Source: Streptomyces sp. ALI-76-A (GTDB taxonomy: Bacteria > Actinomycetota > Actinomycetes > Streptomycetales > Streptomycetaceae). Taken from it: a stretch of 64,000 bases of DNA. The notes under the pieces are model-generated. The model searched no databases, had not been told where the DNA came from, and saw nothing but the letters and a program-made list of their open reading frames with translations. Positions 48,904-57,473 of this stretch are shown here, one piece after another. A program made the position numbers and the translations under genes. Every line of letters begins with the position of its first letter. Position 1 is the stretch's first letter. The DNA is taken from the NCBI RefSeq assembly GCF_030287445.1, contig NZ_JASVWB010000002.1:1426001-1490000 (forward strand). The letters are read 5' to 3'.

Positions 48904-50208
48904 CTACGTGACGGACACCGTCAGGTCGCCCCGGCGCGGTGCCGCGAAAGCCTCCAGGTCCGCCCGGGTCAGGCCGGAGAGACGGGCCACCTCGGCGATG
49001 CCGAGGGCGCCGCAGTCCAGTCCGCGCAGCAGGTAGCCGCTGAGGGCCTTGGCGGTGGCCGGCTCGTCCATGACGTCACCGCCGATGCGGCCCGCGTAGC
49101 GGGCGAGGCGGGCGGCGGCCTGTTCGAAGCCCTCGCGGTAGAAGGCGAAGACGGCGGCGTACCGGGTGGGGAGATGGGCCGGATGCATGTCCCAGCCCTG
49201 GTAGTAGGCGCGGGCCAGGGCACGGCGGGTGAGGCCGTAGTGCAGTCGCCAGGCGTCGTGGACCTTCGCCGTGGGGCCGACCGGCAGGACGTTCGTGGAG
49301 CCGTCCGACAGGCGTACGCCGGTGCCCGCGGCCGCGACCTGCATGACCGCCTTGGCGTGGTCGGCCGCCGGGTGGTCGCTCGCCTGGTGGGCGGCGGACA
49401 CCCCGAGGCAGGCGCTGTAGTCGAAGGTGCCGTAGTGGAGGCCGGTGGCGCGGCCGTCGGCGGCCTGGATCATCCGGGCGACCGTGGCGGTGCCGTCGGT
49501 GGCGAGGATGGACTGGCTGGTCTCGATCTGGATCTCGAAGCCGATCCGGCCCGGCTCCAGCCCGCGCGCCTTCTCGAAGGCCTCCAGCAGGCGCACCATG
49601 GCGCCGACCTGCTCGGGGTACGTCACCTTGGGCAGCGTCAGGGCCAGTCCGTCGGGCAGGCCGCCGGCCTCCATGAGGCCGGTGAGGAAGATGTCCAGGG
49701 TGCGGATGCCGCGGTCGCGGACGGGTGCCTCCATGCACTTCGTACGGATGCCCATGTACGGGGCCGCCGTGCCGTCCCGGTACGCCTGCGCGACCAGCCG
49801 GGCCGCGCGGGCCGCCGTCTCGTCCTCCTCGGCGTCCGGGCGGGGGCCGTAGCCGTCCTCGAAGTCGATCCGGAGGTCCTCGACGGGCTCGCGCTCCAGC
49901 TTGGCCCGGACCCGGGAGTGGACGGGCTCCGCGAGTTCCTCGGACAGGCCGAGGACGGCGGCGAGGGAGGCGGCGTCGGGGGCGTGCTCGTCGAGGGCGG
50001 CCAGGGCACGGTCGCCCCAGGAGCGGACGGTGTCGGCGGCGAAGGCGTCAGCGGGGACGTAGACCGTGTGGACGGGCTGGCGGGTGCCGGGGTCGCCGGG
50101 GTAGCGGCGCTCCAGTTCGGCGTCGACCGGCGCGAGGGAGGCGCTGATCTCCTCGCTGATGGCGCCCGCGAGGCTCGTCGCCACCTGCTCCTGCTGGCCC
50201 TGACCCAT
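48904..50208 (-). CDS. DUF6986 family protein (aldolase/citrate-lyase-like TIM barrel)
   Basis: A 434-residue cytosolic protein. The DFEDGYGPRPDAEEDE segment (~125) resembles the acidic metal loop of HpcH/CitE aldolases; LTLPKVTYPEQVGAMVRLLE and FEIQIETSQSIL supply the next barrel strands with a conserved E-x-x-x-S. Similar genes often lie near purine (allantoin) breakdown or glyoxylate genes in Streptomyces, but none are adjacent here. It probably cleaves or forms a C-C bond in a small acid. A GGGAGGG site precedes ATG 50208. A TTCCG-N5-CGGAA palindrome lies just upstream. Confidence 0.82.
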   Translation of the reverse strand: MGQGQQEQVATSLAGAISEEISASLAPVDAELERRYPGDPGTRQPVHTVYVPADAFAADTVRSWGDRALAALDEHAPDAASLAAVLGLSEELAEPVHSRVRAKLEREPVEDLRIDFEDGYGPRPDAEEDETAARAARLVAQAYRDGTAAPYMGIRTKCMEAPVRDRGIRTLDIFLTGLMEAGGLPDGLALTLPKVTYPEQVGAMVRLLEAFEKARGLEPGRIGFEIQIETSQSILATDGTATVARMIQAADGRATGLHYGTFDYSACLGVSAAHQASDHPAADHAKAVMQVAAAGTGVRLSDGSTNVLPVGPTAKVHDAWRLHYGLTRRALARAYYQGWDMHPAHLPTRYAAVFAFYREGFEQAAARLARYAGRIGGDVMDEPATAKALSGYLLRGLDCGALGIAEVARLSGLTRADLEAFAAPRRGDLTVSVT

Positions 50209-50224
50209 TCCGCACCCTCCCGTT

Positions 50225-50239
50225 TTCCGCTGTACGGAA
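50225..50239. promoter_or_regulatory. Palindromic operator upstream of the DUF6986 gene
   Basis: TTCCGCTGTACGGAA has five-base arms around five bases, of a form used by IclR- and GntR-type regulators. It starts 17 bases before the DUF6986 start on the minus strand. A related TTCCCGTACGGAA site occurs at 54665-54677, upstream of the DUF4395 gene. Confidence 0.6.
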
Positions 50240-50428
50240 TAAACAATCCGCAGAACGAAGCTATCGGGCACTCTTCCTGCCGGTCAACACCGTCTTTCGG
50301 GCCGATCCACTCCCGCATCTCTGCATGTTCACGTCCATCTGGCACCGTTCAACGGACAACCTCACACACACCCCGCACCACGGCACACCCGCACGACTCG
50401 TCCGGAAGCCGCCACGGAAGGAGCCCCT

Positions 50429-51331
50429 GTGCCGAACCACAGCCGAGTCACGCGCCGCCTGGGTCTGAAGACCGCGTTGGCCGCCTCTGTCTCCGTGCCC
50501 CTGTCCAGTACAGCACCCTTCCCCGCTCCCGCCTCCACGGGCGAGCCGCCCGACGGCTCCCTGCGGGTGATGTCGTTCAACCTGCGCTTCGCGAGCACCG
50601 TCGAGCCCCACAGCTGGAGCGCCCGCAGACCCGTGATGCGCCTCCTGCTGCGCCGCCGGGCACCCCATGTCCTCGGCACCCAGGAGGGCGTCCACCACCA
50701 ACTGCGCGACATCGAGAGCGACCTCGGCCCGCACCACGACTGGATCGGCACGGGGCGCGAGGGCGGCAGCCGCGACGAGTTCATGGCGATCTTCTACGAC
50801 ACGCGCCGGCTGGCCCCGCAGGAGTACGACCACTTCTGGCTGTCCGACACGCCGAACGTGATCGCCTCCAACACCTGGGGCGGCAGCTTCACACGGATGG
50901 TGACCTGGGTCCGCTTCCGCGATCTGCACGACGGCCGGGAGTTCTACTGCCTGAACACGCATCTCGACAACGGCAGCCAGGTCGCACGCGCGCGTGCCGC
51001 GGCCCTGATCACCCAGCGGATCGCCCGGCTGGACCGGACGCTCCCGCTCATCGTGACGGGCGACTTCAACGCCGCCGCCCACCAGAACCCGGTCTACGAC
51101 ACCCTGCTGGGCGCCGGCCTGGTCGACACCTGGGACGCGGCGGCCGAGCGGAGCCCGCTGTACGGGACCTTCCACGGCTACCGGCCGCTGACCCCCGGCG
51201 GCGACCGCATCGACTGGATCCTCGTCTCACCCGGAATCACGACCCACCAGGCCGCGATCGACACCTTCGCCCTGGACGGGCAGTTCCCCAGCGACCACCT
51301 GCCGGTGCGGGCGTCCCTGTCCCTGGGGTGA
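50429..51331 (+). CDS. Tat-exported endonuclease/exonuclease/phosphatase family protein
   Basis: A 300-residue secreted hydrolase. The N-terminus HSRVTRRLGLKTALAASVSV has a twin-arginine motif and hydrophobic stretch. The EEP fold shows MSFNLRFAS (N), GTQEG (metal Glu), LNTHLDN, VTGDFNA (D-x-N) and FPSDHLPV (catalytic D-H). Such secreted proteins are DNases, phosphodiesterases or sphingomyelinase-like; the WDAAAERSPLYGTFHGY region is typical of a common bacterial subgroup with uncertain substrate. A strong hairpin follows. GTG 50429. Confidence 0.9.
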   Translation: MPNHSRVTRRLGLKTALAASVSVPLSSTAPFPAPASTGEPPDGSLRVMSFNLRFASTVEPHSWSARRPVMRLLLRRRAPHVLGTQEGVHHQLRDIESDLGPHHDWIGTGREGGSRDEFMAIFYDTRRLAPQEYDHFWLSDTPNVIASNTWGGSFTRMVTWVRFRDLHDGREFYCLNTHLDNGSQVARARAAALITQRIARLDRTLPLIVTGDFNAAAHQNPVYDTLLGAGLVDTWDAAAERSPLYGTFHGYRPLTPGGDRIDWILVSPGITTHQAAIDTFALDGQFPSDHLPVRASLSLG

Positions 51332-51360
51332 GCCACGACCCCGGTGCCCGGGAACGAGCC

Positions 51361-51398
51361 GAGGCCCCCGTGACCGCTCGCGCGGTGACGGGGGCCTC
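51361..51398. terminator. Bidirectional terminator between EEP and etfA
   Basis: GAGGCCCCCGTGACCGC (51361-51377) pairs with GCGGTGACGGGGGCCTC (51382-51398), 16 of 17 bases, loop TCGC. It is shared by the convergent genes ending at 51331 and 51416. Confidence 0.92.
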
Positions 51399-51415
51399 GT
51401 ACGCCCGGAGCGGGA

Positions 51416-52378
51416 TCAGCCCTTGCGGGCCTTGACCTCGTCGGTGAGCTGCGGGACGACGTCGAAGAGGTCGCCGACCACGCCGTAGTCGACCAGGTCG
51501 AAGATCGGGGCCTCGGCGTCCTTGTTGACGGCCACGATGGTCTTCGAGGTCTGCATACCGGCGCGGTGCTGGATGGCGCCGGAGATGCCGTTGGCGATGT
51601 ACAGCTGCGGGGAGACGCTCTTGCCGGTCTGGCCGACCTGGTTGGTGTGCGGGTACCAGCCGGCGTCCACCGCGGCGCGCGAGGCGCCGACGGCCGCGCC
51701 GAGGGAGTCGGCGAGGGCCTCGATGATCGCGAAGTTCTCCGCGCCGTTGACGCCGCGGCCACCGGAGACCACGATCGCGGCCTCGGTCAGCTCCGGACGG
51801 CCGGACGACTCACGCGGCGTACGGCCGGTGACCTTGGTGCCGGTGGCCTGGGCGGAGAAGGCGACGTCCAGCGCCTCGACCGCGCCGTCGGCCGGGGCGG
51901 CCTCCACGGCGGCCGAGTTCGGCTTGACCGTGATGACCGGAGTGCCCTTGGCGACCCGGGACTTGGTGGTGAAGGAGGCGGCGAACACCGACTGGGTGGC
52001 CACCGGGCCCTCGTCGCCGGCCTCCAGGTCGACGGCGTCGGTGATGATGCCGGACCCGATGCGCAGCGCCAGACGGGCGGCGATCTCCTTGCCCTCCGCG
52101 GACGAGGGGACCAGGACGGCGGCCGGGGACACGGCGGCGACCGCGGCCTGGAGCGCGTCCACCTTCGGGACGACCAGGTAGTCGGCGTACTCGGAGGCGT
52201 CGTGCGTGAGGACCTTCACCGCGCCGTGCTCGGCGAGGGTGGCGGCGGTGTCGGCGGCGCCGTTGCCCAGCGCGACCGCGACCGGCTCGCCGATGCGACG
52301 GGCCAGCGTCAGCAGCTCCAGGGTGGGCTTGCGGACGGCACCGTCCACGTGGTCGACGTAGACGAGAACTTCAGCCAT
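51416..52378 (-). CDS. etfA: Electron transfer flavoprotein subunit alpha
   Basis: A 320-residue FAD-binding subunit. The C-terminal FAD motif ([20 protein letters not shown], then [18 protein letters not shown]) is unmistakable. With EtfB it passes electrons from acyl-CoA and other dehydrogenases to the quinone pool. It lies 54 bases downstream of etfB in the same direction. ATG 52378 preceded by AGGAGAG. Confidence 0.97.
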   Translation of the reverse strand: MAEVLVYVDHVDGAVRKPTLELLTLARRIGEPVAVALGNGAADTAATLAEHGAVKVLTHDASEYADYLVVPKVDALQAAVAAVSPAAVLVPSSAEGKEIAARLALRIGSGIITDAVDLEAGDEGPVATQSVFAASFTTKSRVAKGTPVITVKPNSAAVEAAPADGAVEALDVAFSAQATGTKVTGRTPRESSGRPELTEAAIVVSGGRGVNGAENFAIIEALADSLGAAVGASRAAVDAGWYPHTNQVGQTGKSVSPQLYIANGISGAIQHRAGMQTSKTIVAVNKDAEAPIFDLVDYGVVGDLFDVVPQLTDEVKARKG

Positions 52379-52432
52379 GGGATTGCTCTCCTGCGGATTG
52401 CGAAGTCTGAGGGGCGGTAAGAGGGGTGAGCC

Positions 52433-53221
52433 TTAGATGAACTTCTGGCTCGCGAGGAACTCAGCGAGCTGCTTGCCGCCCTCGCCCTCGTCCTTGACGA
52501 TCGTGCCGGCCGTGCGGGCCGGACGCTCCGCCGCGGAGTCGACGACCGTGTAGGAACCCTCCAGGCCGACCTCCTCGGCCTCCAGGTCCAGGTCGGACAG
52601 GTCCCAGGACTGAACCGGCTTCTTCTTGGCCGCCATGATGCCCTTGAAGGACGGGTAACGCGCCTCGCCCGACTGGTCGGTGACGGACACGACGGCCGGC
52701 AGCGAGGCCTCCAGCTGCTCGGACGCGGCGTCGCCGTCGCGGCGGCCCTTGACCGTGCCGTCCTCGACGGAGACCTCGGAGAGCAGGGTCACCTGCGGCA
52801 CGCCCAGCCGCTCGGCCAGCAGCGCGGGCACGACGCCCATGGTGCCGTCGGTGGACGCCATGCCGGAGATCACGAGGTCGTAGCCGGCCTTCTCGACCGC
52901 CTTGGCCAGCACCAGGGAGGTGCCGATGGCGTCGGTGCCGTGCAGGTCGTCGTCCTCGACGTGGATGGCCTTGTCGGCGCCCATCGACAGCGCCTTGCGC
53001 AGCGCGTCCTTGGCGTCCTCGGGGCCGACCGTGAGGACGGTGACCTCCACGTCGTCGTCCGAGTTCTCGGAGATCTGCAGTGCCTGCTCGACCGCGTACT
53101 CGTCCAGTTCGGAGAGCAGACCGTCGACGTCGTCCCGGTCGACGGTCAGGTCATCGGCGAAGTGCCGGTCGCCGGTGGCGTCGGGCACGTACTTCACAGT
53201 GACAACGATCCTCAAGCTCAC
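52433..53221 (-). CDS. etfB: Electron transfer flavoprotein subunit beta
   Basis: A 262-residue subunit holding AMP in typical ETFs. VVTVKYVPDATGDRHF and DEYAVEQALQI at the start and the ETF-beta signature region (SGMASTDGTMGVVPALLAER, then SFKGIMAAKKKPVQ) are complete. First gene of etfBA. It serves many flavoprotein dehydrogenases in the cell, possibly including the acyl-CoA dehydrogenase homologue at 18.4 kb if that is not an oxygenase. GTG 53221 with AGGAGAG upstream. Confidence 0.97.
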   Translation of the reverse strand: MSLRIVVTVKYVPDATGDRHFADDLTVDRDDVDGLLSELDEYAVEQALQISENSDDDVEVTVLTVGPEDAKDALRKALSMGADKAIHVEDDDLHGTDAIGTSLVLAKAVEKAGYDLVISGMASTDGTMGVVPALLAERLGVPQVTLLSEVSVEDGTVKGRRDGDAASEQLEASLPAVVSVTDQSGEARYPSFKGIMAAKKKPVQSWDLSDLDLEAEEVGLEGSYTVVDSAAERPARTAGTIVKDEGEGGKQLAEFLASQKFI

Positions 53222-53436
53222 GCCGGCTCTCCTACTGCATCGTCATTTTTCGGCTGCCTCTTGCAGGCAGCATAGGCGCCCCAAGCGGCCGATCCCGGTC
53301 GGGGCGGCCCGCGCTCCGACCGAAATATTACTCGCCAGTACAACCAGTTCGTTCCCGCTGAGCAAGCGCTCTGAACTGTGACCTTCGCAACGCAGCGTAA
53401 TCGGAACCCGACGCCGCCGCAGCAGCGGGCGGGTGG

Positions 53437-53946
53437 TCAGTCGCGCAGCCCCTGGAACCGCCCCTGGTGGTAGAGGAGCGGGCGGCCGGGACCCGTGGGG
53501 TCGCCGAGGACGATCTCGGCCAGCACGATCCGGTGGTCGCCGGCCGGCACCCGGGCGACGACCCGGCACACCAGCCAGGCGAGGACGTCGTCGAGGACGG
53601 GCACGCCCTCGGGTCCCTCGCGCCAGGCGGTCTCCGCGCCGAAGCGGTCGGCGCCACTGCGGGCGAAGGTGGCGGCCAGGTCTTCCTGGTGCTCGCCGAG
53701 TATGTGCACGCCGACATGCGCGGCCTCGGACACCGCGGGCCAGCTGGACGCGCCGGTACCGATACCGAAGGAGAGCAGCGGGGGTTCGGCGGAGACCGAG
53801 GTGAGAGAGGTGGCGGTGAAGCCGACCGGGCCGGACTCGCCGCGCGCGGTGATCACGGCGACTCCCGCCGCGTGCCGCCGGAAGACCGAGCGCAGCAGGT
53901 CGGGGGAGGCGAGCCGGGGGGTGCCGAGGCCGGGCGTGGCCGTCAT
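53437..53946 (-). CDS. Flavin reductase family protein
   Basis: A 169-residue FMN-binding split-barrel protein. FRRHAAGVAVITA, GFTATSLTSVSAEPPLLSFG (the T-x-x-S flavin-contact stretch) and the C-terminal YHQGRF(Q)GL place it in the HpaC-like flavin reductase family, which supplies FADH2 or FMNH2 to two-component monooxygenases. No oxygenase is adjacent. GTG/ATG choice: ATG 53946. Confidence 0.92.
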   Translation of the reverse strand: MTATPGLGTPRLASPDLLRSVFRRHAAGVAVITARGESGPVGFTATSLTSVSAEPPLLSFGIGTGASSWPAVSEAAHVGVHILGEHQEDLAATFARSGADRFGAETAWREGPEGVPVLDDVLAWLVCRVVARVPAGDHRIVLAEIVLGDPTGPGRPLLYHQGRFQGLRD

Positions 53947-54198
53947 GGGCGTGTCCTTCTGCGAGAGGTGGCGTGCAGGTCCGTGGCCGCTCAGGAGCCC
54001 GGACAGCGCCCGCTCGCGGTGCGGGCCGGATCGCCGTGGGCCCGCCCGGGGAGAAGGAGTTCCGAAGACATACGGTCAGGCTGACGATAGGTGGCCCACA
54101 CAGTCAAGTGGGTCCCGATATCTGGGAGATGCCTCACCGTCCCGCCGCACCGCCTCCGCCGTCGGTCCGCGGCGGACCGCCCGCACCGCATGTCCGCG

Positions 54199-54612
54199 TC
54201 ACACCGCCTCGCCGAGCGCGGCGATCACGTCGGCCTTGCGCGGCTGCCCGGTGGCCCGCCGGACGACCCGGCCGTCGGCGTCCAGGACCAGCACCGTGGG
54301 CGTCTTGAGGATGCCCAGCTCGCGGACGAGGCCGAGGTGCTCCTCGGCGTCGATCTCGACATGTGTCACGCCCGGCACCATGCCGGCCACCTCGCCCAGG
54401 ATCCGGCGGGTCGCCCGGCAGGGGGCGCAGAAGGCGCTGGAGAACTGGACGAGCGTGGCGCGTTCGCCGAGCGGCCCGCCCAGTTCGTCCGCGCCGAGCC
54501 GTCTTCCGTCGTCGCGCCCGCGCACCCGTACCCTCCCGCTCCGCCGCCGGTGCAGCACTCCGAAGGCGCTCGCCAACGCCAGCACCACCCCGCACACCAC
54601 CAGTCCGGTCAT
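54199..54612 (-). CDS. Membrane-anchored thioredoxin-like protein
   Basis: A 137-residue protein: one N-terminal helix (3-21) followed by a thioredoxin fold with the active site SSAFCAPCRATRR (C62/C65), VEIDAEEH and the cis-Pro loop LKTPTVLV. The C-A-P-C motif differs from the standard C-G-P-C. The helix would place the domain at the membrane; its charge pattern makes the side uncertain. It is divergent from a DUF4395 membrane protein that itself has a C-x-x-C motif, and the two families often co-occur. An in-frame GTG at 54621 would add three residues. Confidence 0.88.
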   Translation of the reverse strand: MTGLVVCGVVLALASAFGVLHRRRSGRVRVRGRDDGRRLGADELGGPLGERATLVQFSSAFCAPCRATRRILGEVAGMVPGVTHVEIDAEEHLGLVRELGILKTPTVLVLDADGRVVRRATGQPRKADVIAALGEAV

Positions 54613-54689
54613 TGCCTGCACCAGCGTTCACGAGACCGCAAAGATTCCCGCCTCCCTTCACGGTTTCCCGTACGGAATGCTTGATTCCC

Positions 54690-55106
54690 ATGGACATCGA
54701 TGCAAGAGGGCCGCGTTTCGGGGCGGCTGTGACGACCGCCGTCCTGGCGGTCGTGCTGATCACCGGCAGCGTGTGGCTGCTGGCCTGGCAGACGCTGGCG
54801 TTCGCGCTGGGCGCGGCGGGCGGGGTGGGCCGTTCCCCGTACGGCCGGCTGTTCAGGACGGTGGTACGGCCCCGGCTCGGGCCGCCGACCGCGTTCGAGG
54901 CGCCGGAGCCGCCCCGGTTCGCTCAGGCGGTCGGGCTCGTCTTCGCGGGTGTGGGGCTGGCCGGTCACGCGCTGGGTCTTCAGTGGCTGGGGCTCGCGGC
55001 GACCGGGGCGGCGCTGGCGGCCGCGTTCCTGAACGCCGCGTTCGGGTACTGCCTCGGGTGCGAGATGTACTTGCTCGTACGCCGAGTGGCCGTACGCGCG
55101 GAGTAA
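54690..55106 (+). CDS. DUF4395 membrane protein
   Basis: A 138-residue protein with four hydrophobic segments (~13-32, ~33-46, ~78-96, ~100-118). Near the C-terminus FGYCLGCEMYLL gives C121 and C124, a C-x-x-C pair at the membrane face that is conserved in DUF4395. This dithiol could exchange electrons with the divergent thioredoxin, making a membrane thiol relay; this is inferred from the pairing. A TTCCCGTACGGAA site is 13 bases before the ATG. Confidence 0.85.
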   Translation: MDIDARGPRFGAAVTTAVLAVVLITGSVWLLAWQTLAFALGAAGGVGRSPYGRLFRTVVRPRLGPPTAFEAPEPPRFAQAVGLVFAGVGLAGHALGLQWLGLAATGAALAAAFLNAAFGYCLGCEMYLLVRRVAVRAE

Positions 55107-55292
55107 AGGTGGTGTGAAACGCCGAGGTGGATCACCGCGTGGACGTGACGAGAATCTCGCCGCCGCCCGGCACGAGGACTGGCTACCCGTCCGTTCTTCG
55201 GGCACGATCTGCGAGATGCCGTAAACCTACGGCTGCGTAACTTTCCGCCTGGAGTTCCCTTTCCAGGCAGAGAAGGAAGGCCTACACCGTCC

Positions 55293-56021
55293 ATGGCTGA
55301 GCTTGTCTACCGTCCCGTCGTCGGTCTCGCCCAGGCGTTGTTCAAGGCGTGGGACCTCAAAATCGACTGCAAGGGTTCGGAGAACATCCCGCGCTCGGGC
55401 GGTGCCGTGCTGGTGAGCAATCACATCAGCTACCTGGACTTCGTCTTCAACGGGCTGGCGGCACTCCCGCAGAAGCGCCTGGTGCGGTTCATGGCGAAGG
55501 AGTCCGTCTTCCGTCACAAGGTGTCCGGTCCGCTGATGCGCGGCATGAAGCACATCCCGGTGGACCGCAAGCAGGGCGAGACGGCGTACGCGCACGCCCT
55601 GGACTCGCTGCGGTCCGGCGAGATCGTGGGGGTCTTCCCGGAGGCCACCATCTCGCCGTCGTTCACGCTGAAGACCTTCAAGTCGGGTGCCGCGCGGATG
55701 GCGCAGGAGGCGGGCGTCCCGCTGATCCCGATGGCGGTGTGGGGCACCCAGCGGCTGTGGACCAAGGGCCACCCGCGCAACTTCCGGCGCAGCCACATCC
55801 CGGTCACCATCCGCGTGGGCGAGACGATCGAGGCCTCCCGCGACAAGTACGCGGGCGCCCTCACCCGGCAGGTGCGCGAGCATGTGCAGGAGCTCCTGGA
55901 GGCCGCCCAGCGGGCCTACCCGGTGCGCCCCAAGGACGCGGACGACACCTGGTGGATGCCGGCCCACCTCGGCGGTACCGCCCCCACCCCGGAGCAGGTC
56001 CGCGCGGCCGAGGCCCACTGA
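55293..56021 (+). CDS. 1-acyl-sn-glycerol-3-phosphate acyltransferase family protein (PlsC)
   Basis: A 242-residue membrane-associated acyltransferase. Block I NHISYLD (N43-D49, the H-x4-D catalytic pair), block III FPEATISPSF (the FPEGT variant) and block IV VPLIPMAVWGTQ are present. It esterifies lysophosphatidate or a related lysolipid with acyl-CoA/ACP. The start has an AGGAAGG site. Monocistronic; convergent with the B3/4 gene. Confidence 0.93.
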   Translation: MAELVYRPVVGLAQALFKAWDLKIDCKGSENIPRSGGAVLVSNHISYLDFVFNGLAALPQKRLVRFMAKESVFRHKVSGPLMRGMKHIPVDRKQGETAYAHALDSLRSGEIVGVFPEATISPSFTLKTFKSGAARMAQEAGVPLIPMAVWGTQRLWTKGHPRNFRRSHIPVTIRVGETIEASRDKYAGALTRQVREHVQELLEAAQRAYPVRPKDADDTWWMPAHLGGTAPTPEQVRAAEAH

Positions 56022-56108
56022 CACCCCACGCCCCGCCCGTGCCGGCGCTCCCCTCCCGCCCGGCCGGGACCCCAGCGGCCCCGCCGCCCGGCCGGGCGCC
56101 GGGACGGG

Positions 56109-56804
56109 TCAGGACGCCTGCGGCCGGAGCGTGATCCGTGCTCCCGGGCTGCACTTCTCCAGCCGCTCGGCGAGTTCGGCGGCGGCCGTGCCGATGTCGG
56201 CGACCGGCATCGGTGCCATGCCCTCCAGCAGGAAGAGCGCCGAGCTGGTCCCCTCGGTGAGCCGGGTGCGCGGCCCCTGACGCCAGTTCCAGCGACGACA
56301 GGTCACGCCTGCCGCGTCCCGCCACACCACCTCGCCCGCGTCGGGGTGCTCGACGGCCTCCTCGCCGCCGGCGACGGTCACGAAGTCCTCGTCGCCGGTG
56401 GCCCGCACGAGGCGCATCTCCCCTTCGATGCGGTCGGCGTCCTCGCCGCCGACCGGGATCAGGTGGGCGACGCTGATGGCGTTGTAGAGGTCGACCAGCA
56501 GGTTGATCCGGGGCAGCCCCGCCGGGGACAGCGCCCTTCTCGCCAGCGCCTCGGCGGAGTTGCGGGTGCGCGAGGGTTTCGAGCCGAACGCCGTGTAGAC
56601 CTCCCGCCAGGCGGTCATGTGCGGATCCTGGTGCGGGTCCCGTCCGTCCAGGCGTGCGGCGAGACGGCGGGTCGCGTCGTCGAGGAGCGCGGAACCGTCC
56701 TCGGTGCTGGGCCGGTTGACGAGTCCGTGGGCCTCGACGGCGACGTGGGTGAAGCCCGGTGCGAGGGCGCGGACCTCGTCGGACACGGTCAGGGAGGGAG
56801 TCAT
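56109..56804 (-). CDS. B3/B4 tRNA-binding domain protein (PheT-like editing domain)
   Basis: A 231-residue stand-alone B3/4 domain similar to the editing module of bacterial phenylalanyl-tRNA synthetase beta. Landmarks: REVYTAFGSKPSRTRNSAEA, NLLVDLYNAISVAHLIPVGG and EGTSSALFLLEG. Free-standing versions may hydrolyse mischarged tRNAs, but this is not shown. The gene starts nine bases after the upstream transglutaminase-like gene's stop, with GAGGCAGG serving as ribosome site, so the pair is likely an operon. Confidence 0.88.
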   Translation of the reverse strand: MTPSLTVSDEVRALAPGFTHVAVEAHGLVNRPSTEDGSALLDDATRRLAARLDGRDPHQDPHMTAWREVYTAFGSKPSRTRNSAEALARRALSPAGLPRINLLVDLYNAISVAHLIPVGGEDADRIEGEMRLVRATGDEDFVTVAGGEEAVEHPDAGEVVWRDAAGVTCRRWNWRQGPRTRLTEGTSSALFLLEGMAPMPVADIGTAAAELAERLEKCSPGARITLRPQAS

Positions 56805-56812
56805 CGCCTGCC

Positions 56813-57385
56813 TCAGAGTGTGGTGGGAAGGATCGTCCACAGGGACGGCCGGTCGGGAGCGGCCCGCAGGGCCCTCAGGACGACCGGGTGGGGTGCAGCA
56901 TACAAGACCGGGTAGTCCATCTCATTGGACGCCGGATCGGGCGTGAAGGCCAGCCGCTCGCCGTCGAGGGAGAACCGGGCGTCCACGCCGGGCTTGTTCC
57001 CGCGGGGGTCCTGCCGGTGCCAGGCGCCGTGGAAGCGCACCGCGACCAGGCCGTGCACCTCGTCGAACCTCTGGTAGCAGAACGCGGTCGGGATGTCCTC
57101 GGCCCGCAGCAGCGCGGCCAGCGCGTGGGCCTTGGCGTAGCAGATGCCGGTGCCCTGCTCCAGGACGTCGGAGGCGCGCCAGGTGACCCGAAGATCGCCG
57201 GAGTCCTGCGAGTGGGTGATGGCGTCGCGCACGAACTCGAAGGCCAGCCGTGCATAGGAATACGAGTCCGCAGCGTCCTTGGCGAGCCGTGCGGCCGTGC
57301 CGCGCACGGTCGGGTGATGGTGGTCGATGACCTCGTCGGCGGCCAGGTAGGCGGACAGGTCGGCGGTTTCCTGGATCAGCTCCAT
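56813..57385 (-). CDS. Transglutaminase-like protein
   Basis: A 190-residue cytosolic papain-fold protein. The Cys is C82 in EQGTGICYAKAHALAALLRA; the His-Asp part is in RFHGAWHRQDPRGNKPGVDA. The family includes peptidases and amide hydrolases rather than only cross-linkers. No signal peptide. The downstream B3/4 gene is almost contiguous, an association worth noting because the functions are not obviously related. Confidence 0.88.
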   Translation of the reverse strand: MELIQETADLSAYLAADEVIDHHHPTVRGTAARLAKDAADSYSYARLAFEFVRDAITHSQDSGDLRVTWRASDVLEQGTGICYAKAHALAALLRAEDIPTAFCYQRFDEVHGLVAVRFHGAWHRQDPRGNKPGVDARFSLDGERLAFTPDPASNEMDYPVLYAAPHPVVLRALRAAPDRPSLWTILPTTL

Positions 57386-57473
57386 GCCCCGAGAGCATAG
57401 GAATGGGTCATCCGACAGTCAATGACTTTTCAGAGGACCGCATACCTATGCATGCTCTCTGCCGCTCGGGCAG

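Noticed and set aside
18356..54000. A natural-product gene cluster
   Set aside because: Oxygenase, flavin reductase, geranylgeranyl reductase and exporters are present, but they are scattered, separately regulated, and no core synthase (PKS, NRPS, terpene cyclase, RiPP) is in the window.
54100..54170. Promoter-like TTGACT/TATCGT pair for the flavin reductase gene
   Set aside because: The spacing is about 12 bases, too short for a standard promoter, and the region is far from the gene start.
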